Positions 25,303-34,526 are shown, counted from the stretch's first letter. The stretch: 39,896 nt of DNA from an uncultured Oscillospiraceae bacterium (GCA_944386845.1 CALXCP010000009.1:1-39896), one strand, 5' to 3'. Made by a program: numbers and translations. Notes: generated from the letters alone by a model not told the origin.

Positions 25303-25803
25303 TCACTTCCGTCCCTGCTCCTCCCGGGCCCGGGCCTCCACGTCCCCCACGATCTCCCGGGGGACGAAGTCGGACAGGTCGGCGCCGTAGCGGGCCATCT
25401 CCTTGACCACGCTGCTGCTCAGATAGGTGTACTTCTCGCTGGAGGGGAGGAACATGGTGTCCAGCTTGGGGTTCAGCTTGCCGTTGACGATGGCCATCTG
25501 GACCTCCTGCTCAAAGTCGGACACCGCCCGCAGCCCCTTCACCAGCACCCGGGCGCGCTTCCGCCTGGCATAGGCGGCCAGCAGCTCGTCGGAGAAGTCC
25601 ACCTCTACGTTGGGGATCTTCTCGGTCACCCGGCGGAGCATGTCCACCCGCTCCTCCGGGGTGAACATGCCGGTGCCCCGCTTGTTGGCGTTCACCATGA
25701 CGCAGACGATGAGCTTGTCGAAGCAGGCGGCCGCCCGCTTGATGATATTCAGATGCCCCAGGGTCACGGGGTCGAAGCTGCCGGGATAGATGGCGGTCTT
25801 CAT
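25303..25803 (-). CDS. coaD: Phosphopantetheine adenylyltransferase
   Basis: 166 residues. AIYPGSFDPVTLGHLNII carries the nucleotidyltransferase T/HxGH motif. KGLRAVSDFEQEVQMA and the C-terminal YTYLSSSVVKEMARYG (SSS-Vxx-E) are diagnostic. It catalyses the fourth step of CoA synthesis. The start is six bases after the rsmD stop with only a weak ribosome site, so translation is probably coupled. Confidence 0.97.
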   Translation of the reverse strand: MKTAIYPGSFDPVTLGHLNIIKRAAACFDKLIVCVMVNANKRGTGMFTPEERVDMLRRVTEKIPNVEVDFSDELLAAYARRKRARVLVKGLRAVSDFEQEVQMAIVNGKLNPKLDTMFLPSSEKYTYLSSSVVKEMARYGADLSDFVPREIVGDVEARAREEQGRK

Positions 25804-25809
25804 GAGGGA

Positions 25810-26358
25810 TCACTCTGCCGATCTGCGGTACAGGGTGAGCTTGATCTTCCCGTACCGGTACTCTCGCCCCCGGAGATAGGGGGGCTCCAGCTGTGGGAGC
25901 TCCCGGTCCAGGGCGCTTTCACATAATATTATACCATTTTCCTTCAATATGTCAATCTCAGCGGCGGTTTTCAGCGCCCGGTCCAGCAGGTCGCTCTGGT
26001 AGGGCGGGTCCAGCAGGATCAGGTCGAACTTCTCCCGGCAGCCGGCCAGGTAGCTCAGAGAGTCCCCCTGGACCACCCGGGCCCGGCCGTCCAGGCCGGT
26101 GTGGGCCAGGTTGTCCCGGATCACCGCCGCAGCGGCCCGGCCCTGGTCCACGAAGACGCACCGGTCCGCCCCCCGGGAGAGGGCCTCGATGCCCAGCTGC
26201 CCGGTGCCGGCGAACAGGTCCAGCACGGACCGCCCCTCGATGTCGAACTGCACGATGTTGAACATGGATTCCTTCACCCGGTCGGTGGTGGGACGGGTGT
26301 CCAGGCCGGGCAGCTCCTTCAGCTTTCTGCCCCGGGCCGTGCCGGAGATGACTCTCAT
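25810..26358 (-). CDS. rsmD: 16S rRNA (guanine-966-N2)-methyltransferase
   Basis: 182 residues from the ATG at 26358 (AAAGGATG upstream); the open frame continues to 26445 without signals. MRVISGTARGRKL and TRPTTDRVKESMFNI open the RsmD family. The SAM site is LDLFAGTGQLGIEALSRGA and the catalytic motif is LLDPPYQ. Paired with coaD as in many Firmicutes. Confidence 0.95.
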   Translation of the reverse strand: MRVISGTARGRKLKELPGLDTRPTTDRVKESMFNIVQFDIEGRSVLDLFAGTGQLGIEALSRGADRCVFVDQGRAAAAVIRDNLAHTGLDGRARVVQGDSLSYLAGCREKFDLILLDPPYQSDLLDRALKTAAEIDILKENGIILCESALDRELPQLEPPYLRGREYRYGKIKLTLYRRSAE

Positions 26359-26394
26359 CGAAAACATCCTTTCTGTCCATGGTGAATGAGGGGT

Positions 26395-26500
26395 CTTGGT
26401 ATAGGGGGCTTTGCCCCCTGTGGCCCCCATATCTCCACTCTTCACTTTTCACTCTCCCCCCGTTTGGGGGTCATAGGGGGTGAAACCCCCTATACCAAAA
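26395..26500. repeat. Long imperfect inverted repeat
   Basis: The arm at 26395-26428 (CTTGGTATAGGGGGCTTTGC...) and the arm at 26466-26500 read the same on opposite strands with a few changes (TTTTGGTATAGGGGGTTTCA...). Each arm itself contains a smaller GGGGG-n4-CCCCC hairpin. The unit looks like a MITE-like or palindromic dispersed repeat. Confidence 0.7.
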
Positions 26501-26544
26501 TTGGGTGGCGGGCGGGTATAGATATTTCACCTGAGGGTGAGTGA

Positions 26545-26564
26545 CTTTCTGCACGCGCAGAAAG
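26545..26564. repeat. CTTTCTGC hairpin with conserved-looking flank
   Basis: 8-bp stem CTTTCTGC / GCAGAAAG with ACGC loop, followed at once by GAACCAAAGACGCGC. Closely similar hairpin-plus-AACCAAAGA motifs are, from memory, common between genes in many bacteria; their role is unclear to me. Confidence 0.5.
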
Positions 26565-26797
26565 GAACCAAAGACGCGCTCAAGGACCCATGGTCTTTGA
26601 AAATCTCCTTTTCCTCAAGACCCGGGGCTTGCCTGCCTCTCTTTTCGGCGCTCCGTAAACCGACGCGCCCCTCTCCCGCCTGCTGCCGCCCGTGGGCGGT
26701 CTAAAAAACCATCTGCCCCCGACGGCAAGGCGCCTCGCGCGGGTGGTCATTGGGGCGTGGGCCCACGATAAACGCGGCAACGCCCGTTCCCGAAAAT

Positions 26798-26834
26798 TTC
26801 TAATTCCTAATTCCTAACTCCTAATTTCTAATTC
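26798..26834. repeat. Tandem heptamer repeat overlapping the end of uvrC
   Basis: Five units of T(T/C)CTAA(T/C) in a row plus a partial sixth. The uvrC stop codon (26828-26830) lies inside the array, so the last codons of UvrC come from the repeat. Confidence 0.8.
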
Positions 26835-28675
26835 AATGGACCGTCTTCGCCCTTCCGATCGCTCTGAAAATACTCATAGACCGCCTTTGCCGTCCGCCTG
26901 TCCACCGCCTGGGCCAGCTGCTCCTGGGTGGCCTCCCGGATGGCCTTGATGCTCTTGAAGTGCCGGAGCAGCTGCTGCCGGCGGACCTCCCCCACGCCGG
27001 AGATCTTGTCCAGGGCAGAGCCCTGGACCCGGCCGGTGCGCTGCCTGCGGTTGAACTGGATGGCGCTGCGGTGGGTCTCCTCCTGGATCTGGCCCACCAG
27101 GGCAAACAGGCCGGGCACTCGCTGCAGCCCCAGCTCCCGGCCGTCCGCCGTCATCAGGGCCCGGGTGCGGTGCCGGTCGTCCTTCACCATGCCGAAGGCG
27201 GGGATGGGCAGGTCCAGCTCGGCCAGCACCCGCTGGGCCACCCTCGTGTGCTCCTGCCCCCCGTCGATGAGGAGCAGGTCGGGCCGGGCGGAGAACTTCT
27301 CGTCCCCGTCCAGCAGCCGGCGGAACCGGCGGCGGAGCACCTGCTCCATGGCGGCGTAGTCGTTGGGGCCGTCCATGTCCCGGAGCTTGAAGTGCCGGTA
27401 GTCCCGGCGGCAGGGCCGGCCGTTCTCATACACCACCATGGAGGCCACCATGTCGTCGGAGCCCGTGTTGGAGATGTCGTAGGACTCGATGCGCCGGGGG
27501 GGCGTCTCCATCCCCAGCAGCCGGCCCAGGGCCTCCATGAGCTTGCTCTGGCGCTCCTCCCGGGTGGTGGCCCGCTCCACCTCCTCCCGGGCGTTCTTCC
27601 CGGCCAGCCGGATCAGGTCCATCTTGGCCCCCCGCTGGGGGCTGACCAGGTAGACCCGGCGGCCCGCCTGCTCGGACAGCATCCGGGCCACCGGCGCCTC
27701 GTCCTCCAGCTCACAGGGGAGCAGGATCTGCCGGGGCAGCCGGGTGCGGCCCAGGTAGTACTGCTTCACCAGCGAGGAGACGATCTCCGCCTCCCCCTCC
27801 TCCACCGGCGTCTCCAGCAGGTCCATGTCCTTGGCGGCCAGGTCGCCCTCCACGTAGTGGAGCACCACGAAGCAGCTCTTGGCCTCCCCCCGGTGGAAGC
27901 CCACCACGTCGGTGTCGGCCAGCGAGCTGGCCACCACCTTCTGCCGCTCCCCGAGGATGCGGATGGCCCTGATCCGGTCCCGGAGCTCGGCCGCCGCTTC
28001 GAAGCGCAGCTCCTCCGCCGCCGTCTCCATCTGGGCGGTGAGGGCCTCCTCCACCTCTTTGAAGCGGCCCTCCAGCAGGGAGACCGCCTGGGCGATGGCC
28101 TCCCGGTGCCGCTCCACCGGCACCTCCGGGCGGCAGTAGCCGTCGCACAGGCCCATGTGGAAGTTGAGGCAGGGGCGCTCCTTCCCGATGTCCCGGGGAA
28201 ACCTCTTCCCGCAGGAGGGCAGGCGCAGGGCGGAGCGCAGGGCGGTGAGCAGGGCCTGGGTGCTGTGGCGGCTGCCGTAGGGGCCGAAGTACCGGGCCCC
28301 GTCCTCCGCCGCCCTGCCGGCCAGGGAGAAGCGGGGGTAGGGCTCCCGCACCGTCAGCCGGACGTAGGGATAGCCCTTGTCGTCCTTGAGCAGGATGTTG
28401 TACCGGGGCTGGTGCCGCTTGATGAGGGAGCACTCCAGCACCAGGGCCTCGAACTCGCTGTCGGCCACGATGACGTCGAAGTGGTCGATCTGGCTCACCA
28501 TGGCCCGGGTCTTCTCGGTGTGGGCGGCGGAGTCCTGGAAGTACTGGGAGACCCGGTTCTTCAGCGCCTTGGCCTTGCCCACGTAGATGACCTCGTTCCG
28601 GGCGTCCTGCATGATATAGACCCCCGGCTTCAGGGGCAGGCTGTGGGCCTTCTCTTTCAGTTCGTCAAAGGTCAC
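26828..28675 (-). CDS. uvrC: Excinuclease ABC subunit C
   Basis: 615 residues from a GTG at 28675 preceded by GAGGGGG. Domains in order: GIY-YIG nuclease (PGVYIMQDARNEVIYVGKAK, about residues 17-90), UVR motif (about 200-235), the RNase-H-like 5' endonuclease with IESYDISNTG and LLIDGGQEH (about 390-545), and a C-terminal helix-hairpin-helix (about 560-605). It makes the two incisions of nucleotide excision repair together with UvrAB. It lies 18 bases after the EcsC-family gene, so the two are probably co-transcribed. Confidence 0.97.
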   Translation of the reverse strand: MTFDELKEKAHSLPLKPGVYIMQDARNEVIYVGKAKALKNRVSQYFQDSAAHTEKTRAMVSQIDHFDVIVADSEFEALVLECSLIKRHQPRYNILLKDDKGYPYVRLTVREPYPRFSLAGRAAEDGARYFGPYGSRHSTQALLTALRSALRLPSCGKRFPRDIGKERPCLNFHMGLCDGYCRPEVPVERHREAIAQAVSLLEGRFKEVEEALTAQMETAAEELRFEAAAELRDRIRAIRILGERQKVVASSLADTDVVGFHRGEAKSCFVVLHYVEGDLAAKDMDLLETPVEEGEAEIVSSLVKQYYLGRTRLPRQILLPCELEDEAPVARMLSEQAGRRVYLVSPQRGAKMDLIRLAGKNAREEVERATTREERQSKLMEALGRLLGMETPPRRIESYDISNTGSDDMVASMVVYENGRPCRRDYRHFKLRDMDGPNDYAAMEQVLRRRFRRLLDGDEKFSARPDLLLIDGGQEHTRVAQRVLAELDLPIPAFGMVKDDRHRTRALMTADGRELGLQRVPGLFALVGQIQEETHRSAIQFNRRQRTGRVQGSALDKISGVGEVRRQQLLRHFKSIKAIREATQEQLAQAVDRRTAKAVYEYFQSDRKGEDGPLN

Positions 28676-28693
28676 CGGGCTTCCCCCTCTCGC

Positions 28694-29509
28694 TCAGGTC
28701 CGGCCCGCCTCCCGGGCCCGCCGCTCCAAAAAACGCTTGCGGTATTTCCGGGCCCCGTAGGACGACACCCGGCGGTACATAGTCAGGTTCACCGCGCCTC
28801 CCACCGCCCCCACCAGGGGCAGCCCCTGGACGAATTTGGCGGTGAGCAGCCGGCCGGCCAGGGCGCGGCTGGCCGCGTCGGTCTCCGCCTCCAGGTCATG
28901 TTCCGCCGGCCACCCGTGGTCCAGGGCCCGGCCCAGCCGGTCCGCCCGGCGGCTGAGGACGGCCCGCTCCTCCCCCTCCGCCAGAGCGCCCCGGAGCACC
29001 AGCAAAAGGTAGCACCGCTCCTCCGGGCTCTCGTAGGAGAAGCCGTACCTCCGGGCGCTGCCGTACAGCCCCCGGAGCAGCAGTCCCAGGAACACCGGGA
29101 TGTCGGGCAGGCCGATGCCCAGCAGCCCCAGAGCGGTCCCCTCCGCCCCGGCGGCCCAGGCGGCCAGCTCCCGGCCCGCGCGGTCCTTCCGGGTCATCCG
29201 CTTCAGCGCCTGCCGGGCCGCCTCCGGTTCGGGGGGCGTCTCCCCCTCCCACAGCCCGGCCTCCCGGGCCAGCCGGCCGCGGGACAGGGTACCCTCCACC
29301 ACCCGGGTGCCGCCGGGCCCGAAGAGCAGGCCGAAGGCCTTTCGGAAGGCGGCCTCCAGCGTCTGCCGCAGGCCGGCGGGCACCTTCTCCTCCAGGGCCT
29401 CCCCCGCCCGCTTCAGGGGCCGGGGGCCCCTGGGCGCGCGCTCCCCCCGGCGCTCCGCCCGCTCCAGGCGGATCAGCTGACGGTGCCAGGACACAGGCAG
29501 TTTTTTCAT
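28694..29509 (-). CDS. EcsC-family protein
   Basis: 271 residues from the ATG at 29509 with GGGGAGG upstream; 17 extra upstream codons lie over the terminator and are rejected. The core (about residues 120-185) with GLLGIGLPDIPVFLGLLLRG and YGFSYESPEERCYLL matches the EcsC pattern. The C-terminus has the glycine-rich FVQGLPLVGAVGGAVN. EcsC proteins are of unclear biochemical role. High Arg content and GC-rich codons match the neighbours. Confidence 0.8.
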   Translation of the reverse strand: MKKLPVSWHRQLIRLERAERRGERAPRGPRPLKRAGEALEEKVPAGLRQTLEAAFRKAFGLLFGPGGTRVVEGTLSRGRLAREAGLWEGETPPEPEAARQALKRMTRKDRAGRELAAWAAGAEGTALGLLGIGLPDIPVFLGLLLRGLYGSARRYGFSYESPEERCYLLLVLRGALAEGEERAVLSRRADRLGRALDHGWPAEHDLEAETDAASRALAGRLLTAKFVQGLPLVGAVGGAVNLTMYRRVSSYGARKYRKRFLERRAREAGRT

Positions 29510-29530
29510 AAGACCTCCCCGCGATACGAA

Positions 29531-29557
29531 AAAAGGCGCCGCAGAGCGGCGCCTTTT
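29531..29557 (-). terminator. Intrinsic terminator after HPr
   Basis: 12-bp stem AAAAGGCGCCGC / GCGGCGCCTTTT (29531-29542 / 29546-29557), AGA loop, ending in a U-run on the minus strand, 15 bases after the HPr stop. Confidence 0.9.
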
Positions 29558-29571
29558 CATGGTCCTTCAGC

Positions 29572-29835
29572 TTACTCGGAGAAATTGGTGGAGATGAGCT
29601 CGATGAGGGCCTCCACCGCTTCCTTCTCGTCGGGGCCGTCCGCGATGAGGTTGATGGCGGTGCCCTTCACGATCCCGAGGGAGAGGACGCCCAGCAGGCT
29701 CTTGGCGTTGACCCGCCGCTCCTCCTTCTCCACCCAGATGGAGCTCTTGAACTCGTTGGCCTTCTGAATAAAGAAAGTGGCAGGCCGGGCGTGCAGCCCC
29801 ACCTGGTTGTTGACGACAGCCTCTTTGATATACAT
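29572..29835 (-). CDS. ptsH: HPr phosphocarrier protein
   Basis: 87 residues from the ATG at 29835 (GGAGG at eight bases); 16 upstream codons overlap the promoter area and are rejected. His15 (VGLHARPAT) is the phosphate carrier residue. Ser46 (NAKSLLGVLSLGI) is the site used by HPr kinase in Firmicutes. Both are intact, so it can serve sugar transport and catabolite control alike. Monocistronic, with its own promoter and terminator. Confidence 0.95.
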   Translation of the reverse strand: MYIKEAVVNNQVGLHARPATFFIQKANEFKSSIWVEKEERRVNAKSLLGVLSLGIVKGTAINLIADGPDEKEAVEALIELISTNFSE

Positions 29836-29883
29836 ATCGGACGCCTCCCGCTCCAATCTCATGATCGCATAGGATGTATCCAT

Positions 29884-29912
29884 AGGATACCAAAATTCCG
29901 CCCAATCGTCAA
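29884..29912 (-). promoter_or_regulatory. Promoter for HPr
   Basis: Minus strand: TTGACG (29907-29912), 17 bases, TATCCT (29884-29889), about 50 bases before the HPr start. Confidence 0.75.
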
Positions 29913-30015
29913 TGGTATTTCGTACAAAAATATGAGAGCATCGTTCCCCGGAATTCGTCAGGGCGTGGGCGGTCCGGGGCCCTGTTTCAGCTCCTCCGCC
30001 GCGGCCGACGGGGCG

Positions 30016-32385
30016 TTACTTCAGCTCCGCCACCGTGACGCCGTCCTCCCCCTCGCCGTAGCGGCCGGGGCGGAAGGACTTGACGTACCGGCTGCGCTTC
30101 AGGTGCTCCCGCACCGCCTTGCGCACGGCGCCGGTGCCCTTGCCGTGGATGATGGTCACCGTCTCCAGCCGGGCCATCATGGCGTTGTCCAGATAGAGGT
30201 CCAGGGCGGCCAGCGCCTCGTCCACCGTCATGCCCCGCAGGTCCACCTGGGCGGGGGCGCCGGCGGCGTGGAGCCTGGCCCGGGCGGTGTTCACCTGCCG
30301 CTCCACCTTCTTCTTGGTCTCCCCCTCCACCACCCGGACCTCGTCCTGCCTGGCGGTGATGGTGAGGATGCCCGCCTGGAGCCGCAGGGTGCCGTCCCTG
30401 TTCACCGAGAGGACGTCGGCCCTGGTCCCCATGGACACCAGCTCCACCGTGTCCCCCTCCCGGGCCGGCCGGGTGGGGGGCGGGACGGGGGCCTCGGGCC
30501 GGCGGCCCAGGCGGTCCTCCGCCTCGTTGAGCAGGTGGCGGGCCCGGGCCCGCTGGTCGTTCACCTGCTGCCAGTTCTGCTCCTTCCGGCTCTGCTTCTC
30601 CATCTCCCGGAGCTGGGCGAAGACCTGGTCGCTGGCCTCCCGGGCCTGGCGGAGCACCTCCTCGGCCTCCGCCCGGGCCTTCTCGGCCGCCTTGTCCCGG
30701 GCCTTCTCCGTCTCCCGGCGGTACTCCTCCGCCCGGGCGGCGGCCTGCGCCGCCTCCCGGCGCAGCCGGGCGGCCTCGTCCCGCTCCCGCTCCAGCTCCT
30801 GGCGGCGGACCTCCATCTGGCTGAGCACGTCCTCGAAGCGGACGTTCTCGGCGTCGATGCGCGCCGCGGCGGCCTGGATGACCCCCTCGTCCAGCCCCAG
30901 CCGGCGGGAGATGGCGAAGGCGTTGGACTTGCCGGGCACCCCGATGAGCAGCCGGTAGGTGGGGGCCAGGGTGTCCACGTTGAACTCGCAGGAGCCATTC
31001 TCCACCCCGGGGGTGGTCATGGCGTAGATCTTCAGCTCGGCGTAGTGGGTGGTGGCGGCCACGTGGGCCCCGAGGTCCCGGGCCCGCTGGATGATGGCGG
31101 CGGCCAGGGCGGCCCCCTCCACCGGGTCGGTGCCCGCCCCCAGCTCGTCGAAGAGGATGAGGGAGCGGTCGTCCGCCTGCCTCAGGATGCCCACGATGTT
31201 GGTCATGTGAGAGGAGAAGGTGGACAGGGACTGGGCGATGGACTGCTCGTCCCCGATGTCGGCCAGCACCTGCTCCACCACCCGGACGGTGCTGTCCGCC
31301 CCGGCGGGGATGTGCAGGCCGCACTGGGCCATGAGGGTGAGCAGGCCGATGGTCTTGAGGGTGACCGTCTTGCCGCCGGTGTTGGGGCCGGTGATGACCA
31401 GAGTGTCGAACCGCTCCCCCAGCTCCAGGTCGTTGGGCACCGCCTTCTTGGGGTCCAGCAGGGGGTGCCGGGCCCGGCGGATGTGCAGCGACCGGTCGGA
31501 CAGCCGGGGCTCCGTCCCGTCCATCCGCACCGACAGCCCCGCCCGGGCGAAGATGCAGTCCAGCAGCACCAGCAGGGTGTAGTCCTCCAGGATGTCCTCC
31601 TTATGGGCGGCGCACTCGGCGGACAGCTCTGCCAGGATGCGCTCCACCTCTTTTTTCTCGGCGGCCCGGAGCTCCCGCAGCTCGTTGTTGGCCTTCACCA
31701 CCCCCATGGGTTCGATGAAGAAGGTGCCCCCCGAGGCGGACACGTCGTGGACCAGGCCGGGGATGTCGTTCTTGTGCTCCGCCTTCACCGGCACCACGAA
31801 ACGGCCCGCGCGCATGGTGACGATGTTCTCCTGGAGGTATTTGGACTGACTGGAGGACACCAGCTTCTGCAAAATGTCCCGCACCCGGCTCTCGGTGGCC
31901 CGGATGTGCCGGCGGATGGAGGCCAGCTCGGGGCTGGCCGCGTCGGCCAGCTCGTTGTCCCCCACGATGGAGGTGGTGATGCGCTCCTCCAGGTAGCGGT
32001 TGGCGGTGTGGGAGCGGAACAGGTGGTCGATGCAGGTCTTCTCCTCCTCCCGCTCCCCGCCGTACTCCTTCCCGCTCCGGGCGGCCCGGAGGACCCCGGC
32101 GATCTCCAGCAGCTCCCTGGTGTTCAGGCTGCCCCCCATGTCCGCCCGCTGGAGGGAGGCCGCCACCGGCTTCACCCCGGACAGGGGCGGGCTGCCGTAC
32201 AGGCTGAGCAGCCTGACGGCGGCGGTGGTCTCGGCCAGCGCCCGGGCCACGTCGTCCCGGTCGGTGAAGGGGCGCAGGGCGGCGCAGCGCTCCCTGCCCT
32301 CCTCGGTGACCGCCTGCCCCGCCAGCAGCTCCAGCACCTGGGGCAGCTCCAGCAGCCGGATGGATTTTTCAAACAGGTCGTTCAT
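30016..32385 (-). CDS. mutS2: MutS2 family endonuclease
   Basis: 789 residues from the ATG at 32385 (GGGGGAGAG upstream), the family's normal length; longer frames lack support. Walker A ITGPNTGGKTVTLKT (about 330-345) and the STFSSHMTNIV and ILFDELGAGTDP motifs form the MutS ATPase. A long Glu/Arg-rich coiled coil follows (about 515-640). The C-terminal Smr nuclease domain has VDLRGMTVDEA and HGKGTGAVR. There is no MutS N-terminal mismatch domain. MutS2 acts on recombination intermediates or on collided ribosomes in other Firmicutes. Confidence 0.96.
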   Translation of the reverse strand: MNDLFEKSIRLLELPQVLELLAGQAVTEEGRERCAALRPFTDRDDVARALAETTAAVRLLSLYGSPPLSGVKPVAASLQRADMGGSLNTRELLEIAGVLRAARSGKEYGGEREEEKTCIDHLFRSHTANRYLEERITTSIVGDNELADAASPELASIRRHIRATESRVRDILQKLVSSSQSKYLQENIVTMRAGRFVVPVKAEHKNDIPGLVHDVSASGGTFFIEPMGVVKANNELRELRAAEKKEVERILAELSAECAAHKEDILEDYTLLVLLDCIFARAGLSVRMDGTEPRLSDRSLHIRRARHPLLDPKKAVPNDLELGERFDTLVITGPNTGGKTVTLKTIGLLTLMAQCGLHIPAGADSTVRVVEQVLADIGDEQSIAQSLSTFSSHMTNIVGILRQADDRSLILFDELGAGTDPVEGAALAAAIIQRARDLGAHVAATTHYAELKIYAMTTPGVENGSCEFNVDTLAPTYRLLIGVPGKSNAFAISRRLGLDEGVIQAAAARIDAENVRFEDVLSQMEVRRQELERERDEAARLRREAAQAAARAEEYRRETEKARDKAAEKARAEAEEVLRQAREASDQVFAQLREMEKQSRKEQNWQQVNDQRARARHLLNEAEDRLGRRPEAPVPPPTRPAREGDTVELVSMGTRADVLSVNRDGTLRLQAGILTITARQDEVRVVEGETKKKVERQVNTARARLHAAGAPAQVDLRGMTVDEALAALDLYLDNAMMARLETVTIIHGKGTGAVRKAVREHLKRSRYVKSFRPGRYGEGEDGVTVAELK

Positions 32386-32478
32386 GGCTCTCCCCCGCGG
32401 GTCCTCCCCGCACACACGGTAAACATTCTCCCCGTATTGTCTCATACTTTCCCCCATTTATCAAGAGGGCGGCAAAAG

Positions 32479-32510
32479 CCCGGGCGGGCGGCTTTCGCCG
32501 CCCGCCCGGG
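32479..32510 (-). terminator. GC hairpin after the ene-reductase gene
   Basis: Perfect 14-bp stem (32479-32492 / 32497-32510) with loop TTTC, 36 bases after the stop at 32546 and before mutS2. Only a short CTTTT follows on the minus strand. Confidence 0.65.
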
Positions 32511-32545
32511 TACAGGGGGACAAGGAAGTTTTCTGGTTCAGGGGC

Positions 32546-34483
32546 TCAGGCGTTGAGGCCGGCCACGAAGCCCTCCCGGCTGGCCTCGGTGATCTGGCGG
32601 GCCTTGACGGCGTCGCCCACGGTGACCACCTCCACGCCGGTGTCCTTCAGCTCCTCGGCCAGCTTGTTGTCAGCCCGGACGCCGATGGACAGGATGATGG
32701 TGTCGCAGGGGAAGAGCTTGATGTCGTCGCCCTGCTTCAGCAGCGCGCCCTCGTCGGTGACGCCTGCCAGGGAGGTGTTGCACTTCACGTCCACGAACAG
32801 GTGGCGCAGGACGGTGCGCAGGTCGTCACGGATGCCGGCCTCCATCTCCAGGGCGATGTCGTCCCGCATCTCGATGATGGTCACCCGGGACTTGCACTGC
32901 ATGCCGAAGAAGGCGGCCGTCTCGGTGCCGCTCATGCCGCCGCCGGCGACGAGCACGTTCATGCCCACGTCCTTCTTGCCCAGCAGGGCCTCCTCCACGG
33001 TGATGACCTTGGGATCGTCGATGCCGGGGACCTTGGGGATGAAGGGCTTGGCGCCGGTGGCCACGATGACCTTGTCCGGCTTGCCCGCCTTCACCATCTC
33101 GGCGGTGAGGGGGGTGTTCAGGTGCAGGGTGATGTTGTCGTACTTCTGGATCTCCCGGTACAGCCAGGAGGTGTAGTTGGCGTAGTCGCCCTTATAGGGG
33201 GGATAGGAGGCGGAGACGAACTGGCCGCCCACGGAGGGGGATGCCTCGTACAGCTCTACCTTGTGGCCCTTGATGGCGGCGGCCCGGGCGGCCTCCATGC
33301 CGGCGACGCCGGCGCCCGCCACATAGATGGTCTTGGGGTTGGCCACCTTGGAGTAGTCGTACTCGAACTCGTGGCCCAGCTCGGGGTTGATCACGCAGTA
33401 CAGGGGCACGCCCTGATAGGTGGAGGCGGTGCAGCCCTGCAGGCAGCCGATGCAGTGGCGGATGTCGTTGTACTTGCCCGCCTTGGCCTTCTCGGGCCAG
33501 TGGGGGTCGGTGAGGGACTCGCGGCCCATGGCCACGAAGTCGGCCTTGCCGGAGGCGATGATGTCCTCGGCCATGCAGGGCTCGGCGATGCGGCCCACGG
33601 TGACCACGGGGATGTGCAGGAACTTCTTGGCCTCGGCGGCGAAGTCCATGTTCCAGCCGTGGTGCTGATAGTGGGAGGCCACGATGCCCAGGGAGGAGAA
33701 CACGCCGTACATGCCGTTGGACAGGTGGATGGCGTCGGCGCCCCACTCCTCCAGGTCCCGGAGGATCTGGCGGGTCTCGTGGAAGCGGCGGCCGCCCTCG
33801 GAGTTCTCCTCGGCGGAGACGCGGACCATGATGGGGAAGTCGGGGCCCACGGCGGCGCGGCAGGCCTCAAAGACCTCCTTCAGGAAGCGCACCCGGTTCA
33901 GATAGGTGCCGCCGTACTCGTCCAGGCGGTGGTTGCAGTTGGGGGAGAGGAACTGGTGGATCAGGTAGCCGTGGGCGGCGTGGATCTCGATGCCGTCGAA
34001 GCCCGCCTTCTTGGCGTTGCCGGCGGTGACGCCGAAGTCCTTCACGATCTGCTGGATCTCGGGGACGGTGAGCTCGTGGGGGATCTCCTTGTTCCAGGCG
34101 TCGGCGATGGGGGAGCAGGACACGGGCTGCACCCCGCCGTTGACGAAGTGGTTGGCCTGCCGGCCGGCGTGGTAGATCTGACAGAACACCTTGCTGTCAT
34201 ACTGGTGGATGGTGTCGGTGAACTTCTTATGGCTGGGGATCTGCTCCTCCGACCACAGGCCGCAGATGTGGGGGTAGCCGCCGGCGTGGGGGTTGACCCG
34301 GTAGTCCTCGGTGATGATGAGGCCCCAGCCGCCCTTGGCCTTCTCCTCGTGGTAACGGATGTACTGCTCGGAGGCCTTGCCGTTGTCAGGGCACATGTTG
34401 GCCACCATGGCGGGGACCACGGTGCGGTTGGGGATCTCGCAGGTGCCGATCTTCATGGGGGAAAACAGGTTTTTCAGTTCCAT
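32546..34483 (-). CDS. Old Yellow Enzyme-type NADH:flavin oxidoreductase (Fe-S ene-reductase)
   Basis: 645 residues from the ATG at 34483 (AAGGAG upstream), the size of the 2,4-dienoyl-CoA / enoate reductase branch. The N-terminal TIM barrel binds FMN and carries IEIHAAHGYLIHQFLSPNCN and DEYGG. A [4Fe-4S] site follows at Cys344, Cys347, Cys351 and Cys363. Then come two nucleotide-binding folds (IYVAGAGVAGMEAARA about 386 onward; VLVAGGGMSGTETAAF). Such enzymes reduce activated C=C bonds using NAD(P)H in the cytoplasm of anaerobes. The substrate is unknown. It is co-transcribed behind a cyclase-family hydrolase, which suggests reduction and hydrolytic opening of the same cyclic or enone compound. 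Confidence 0.9.
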   Translation of the reverse strand: MELKNLFSPMKIGTCEIPNRTVVPAMVANMCPDNGKASEQYIRYHEEKAKGGWGLIITEDYRVNPHAGGYPHICGLWSEEQIPSHKKFTDTIHQYDSKVFCQIYHAGRQANHFVNGGVQPVSCSPIADAWNKEIPHELTVPEIQQIVKDFGVTAGNAKKAGFDGIEIHAAHGYLIHQFLSPNCNHRLDEYGGTYLNRVRFLKEVFEACRAAVGPDFPIMVRVSAEENSEGGRRFHETRQILRDLEEWGADAIHLSNGMYGVFSSLGIVASHYQHHGWNMDFAAEAKKFLHIPVVTVGRIAEPCMAEDIIASGKADFVAMGRESLTDPHWPEKAKAGKYNDIRHCIGCLQGCTASTYQGVPLYCVINPELGHEFEYDYSKVANPKTIYVAGAGVAGMEAARAAAIKGHKVELYEASPSVGGQFVSASYPPYKGDYANYTSWLYREIQKYDNITLHLNTPLTAEMVKAGKPDKVIVATGAKPFIPKVPGIDDPKVITVEEALLGKKDVGMNVLVAGGGMSGTETAAFFGMQCKSRVTIIEMRDDIALEMEAGIRDDLRTVLRHLFVDVKCNTSLAGVTDEGALLKQGDDIKLFPCDTIILSIGVRADNKLAEELKDTGVEVVTVGDAVKARQITEASREGFVAGLNA

Positions 34484-34526
34484 AGTCTGTACTTCTCCTT
34501 CTGTTCTCAATGATTGGGGGGACGGC

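Larger units (their letters stand above)
26359..26827. other. Repeat-rich spacer between rsmD and uvrC
   Basis: About 470 bases with no acceptable gene, made of four layers: a long imperfect inverted repeat (26395-26500), a CTTTCTGC hairpin followed by GAACCAAAGACGCGC (26545-26580), an unassigned GC-rich stretch to about 26790, and a heptamer tandem repeat at the uvrC end. The build-up suggests a mobile or dispersed intergenic element. Confidence 0.6.

Noticed and set aside
26580-26780. 66-codon minus-strand frame in the rsmD-uvrC spacer
   Set aside because: Arg-rich, no ribosome site, lies within the repeat element.
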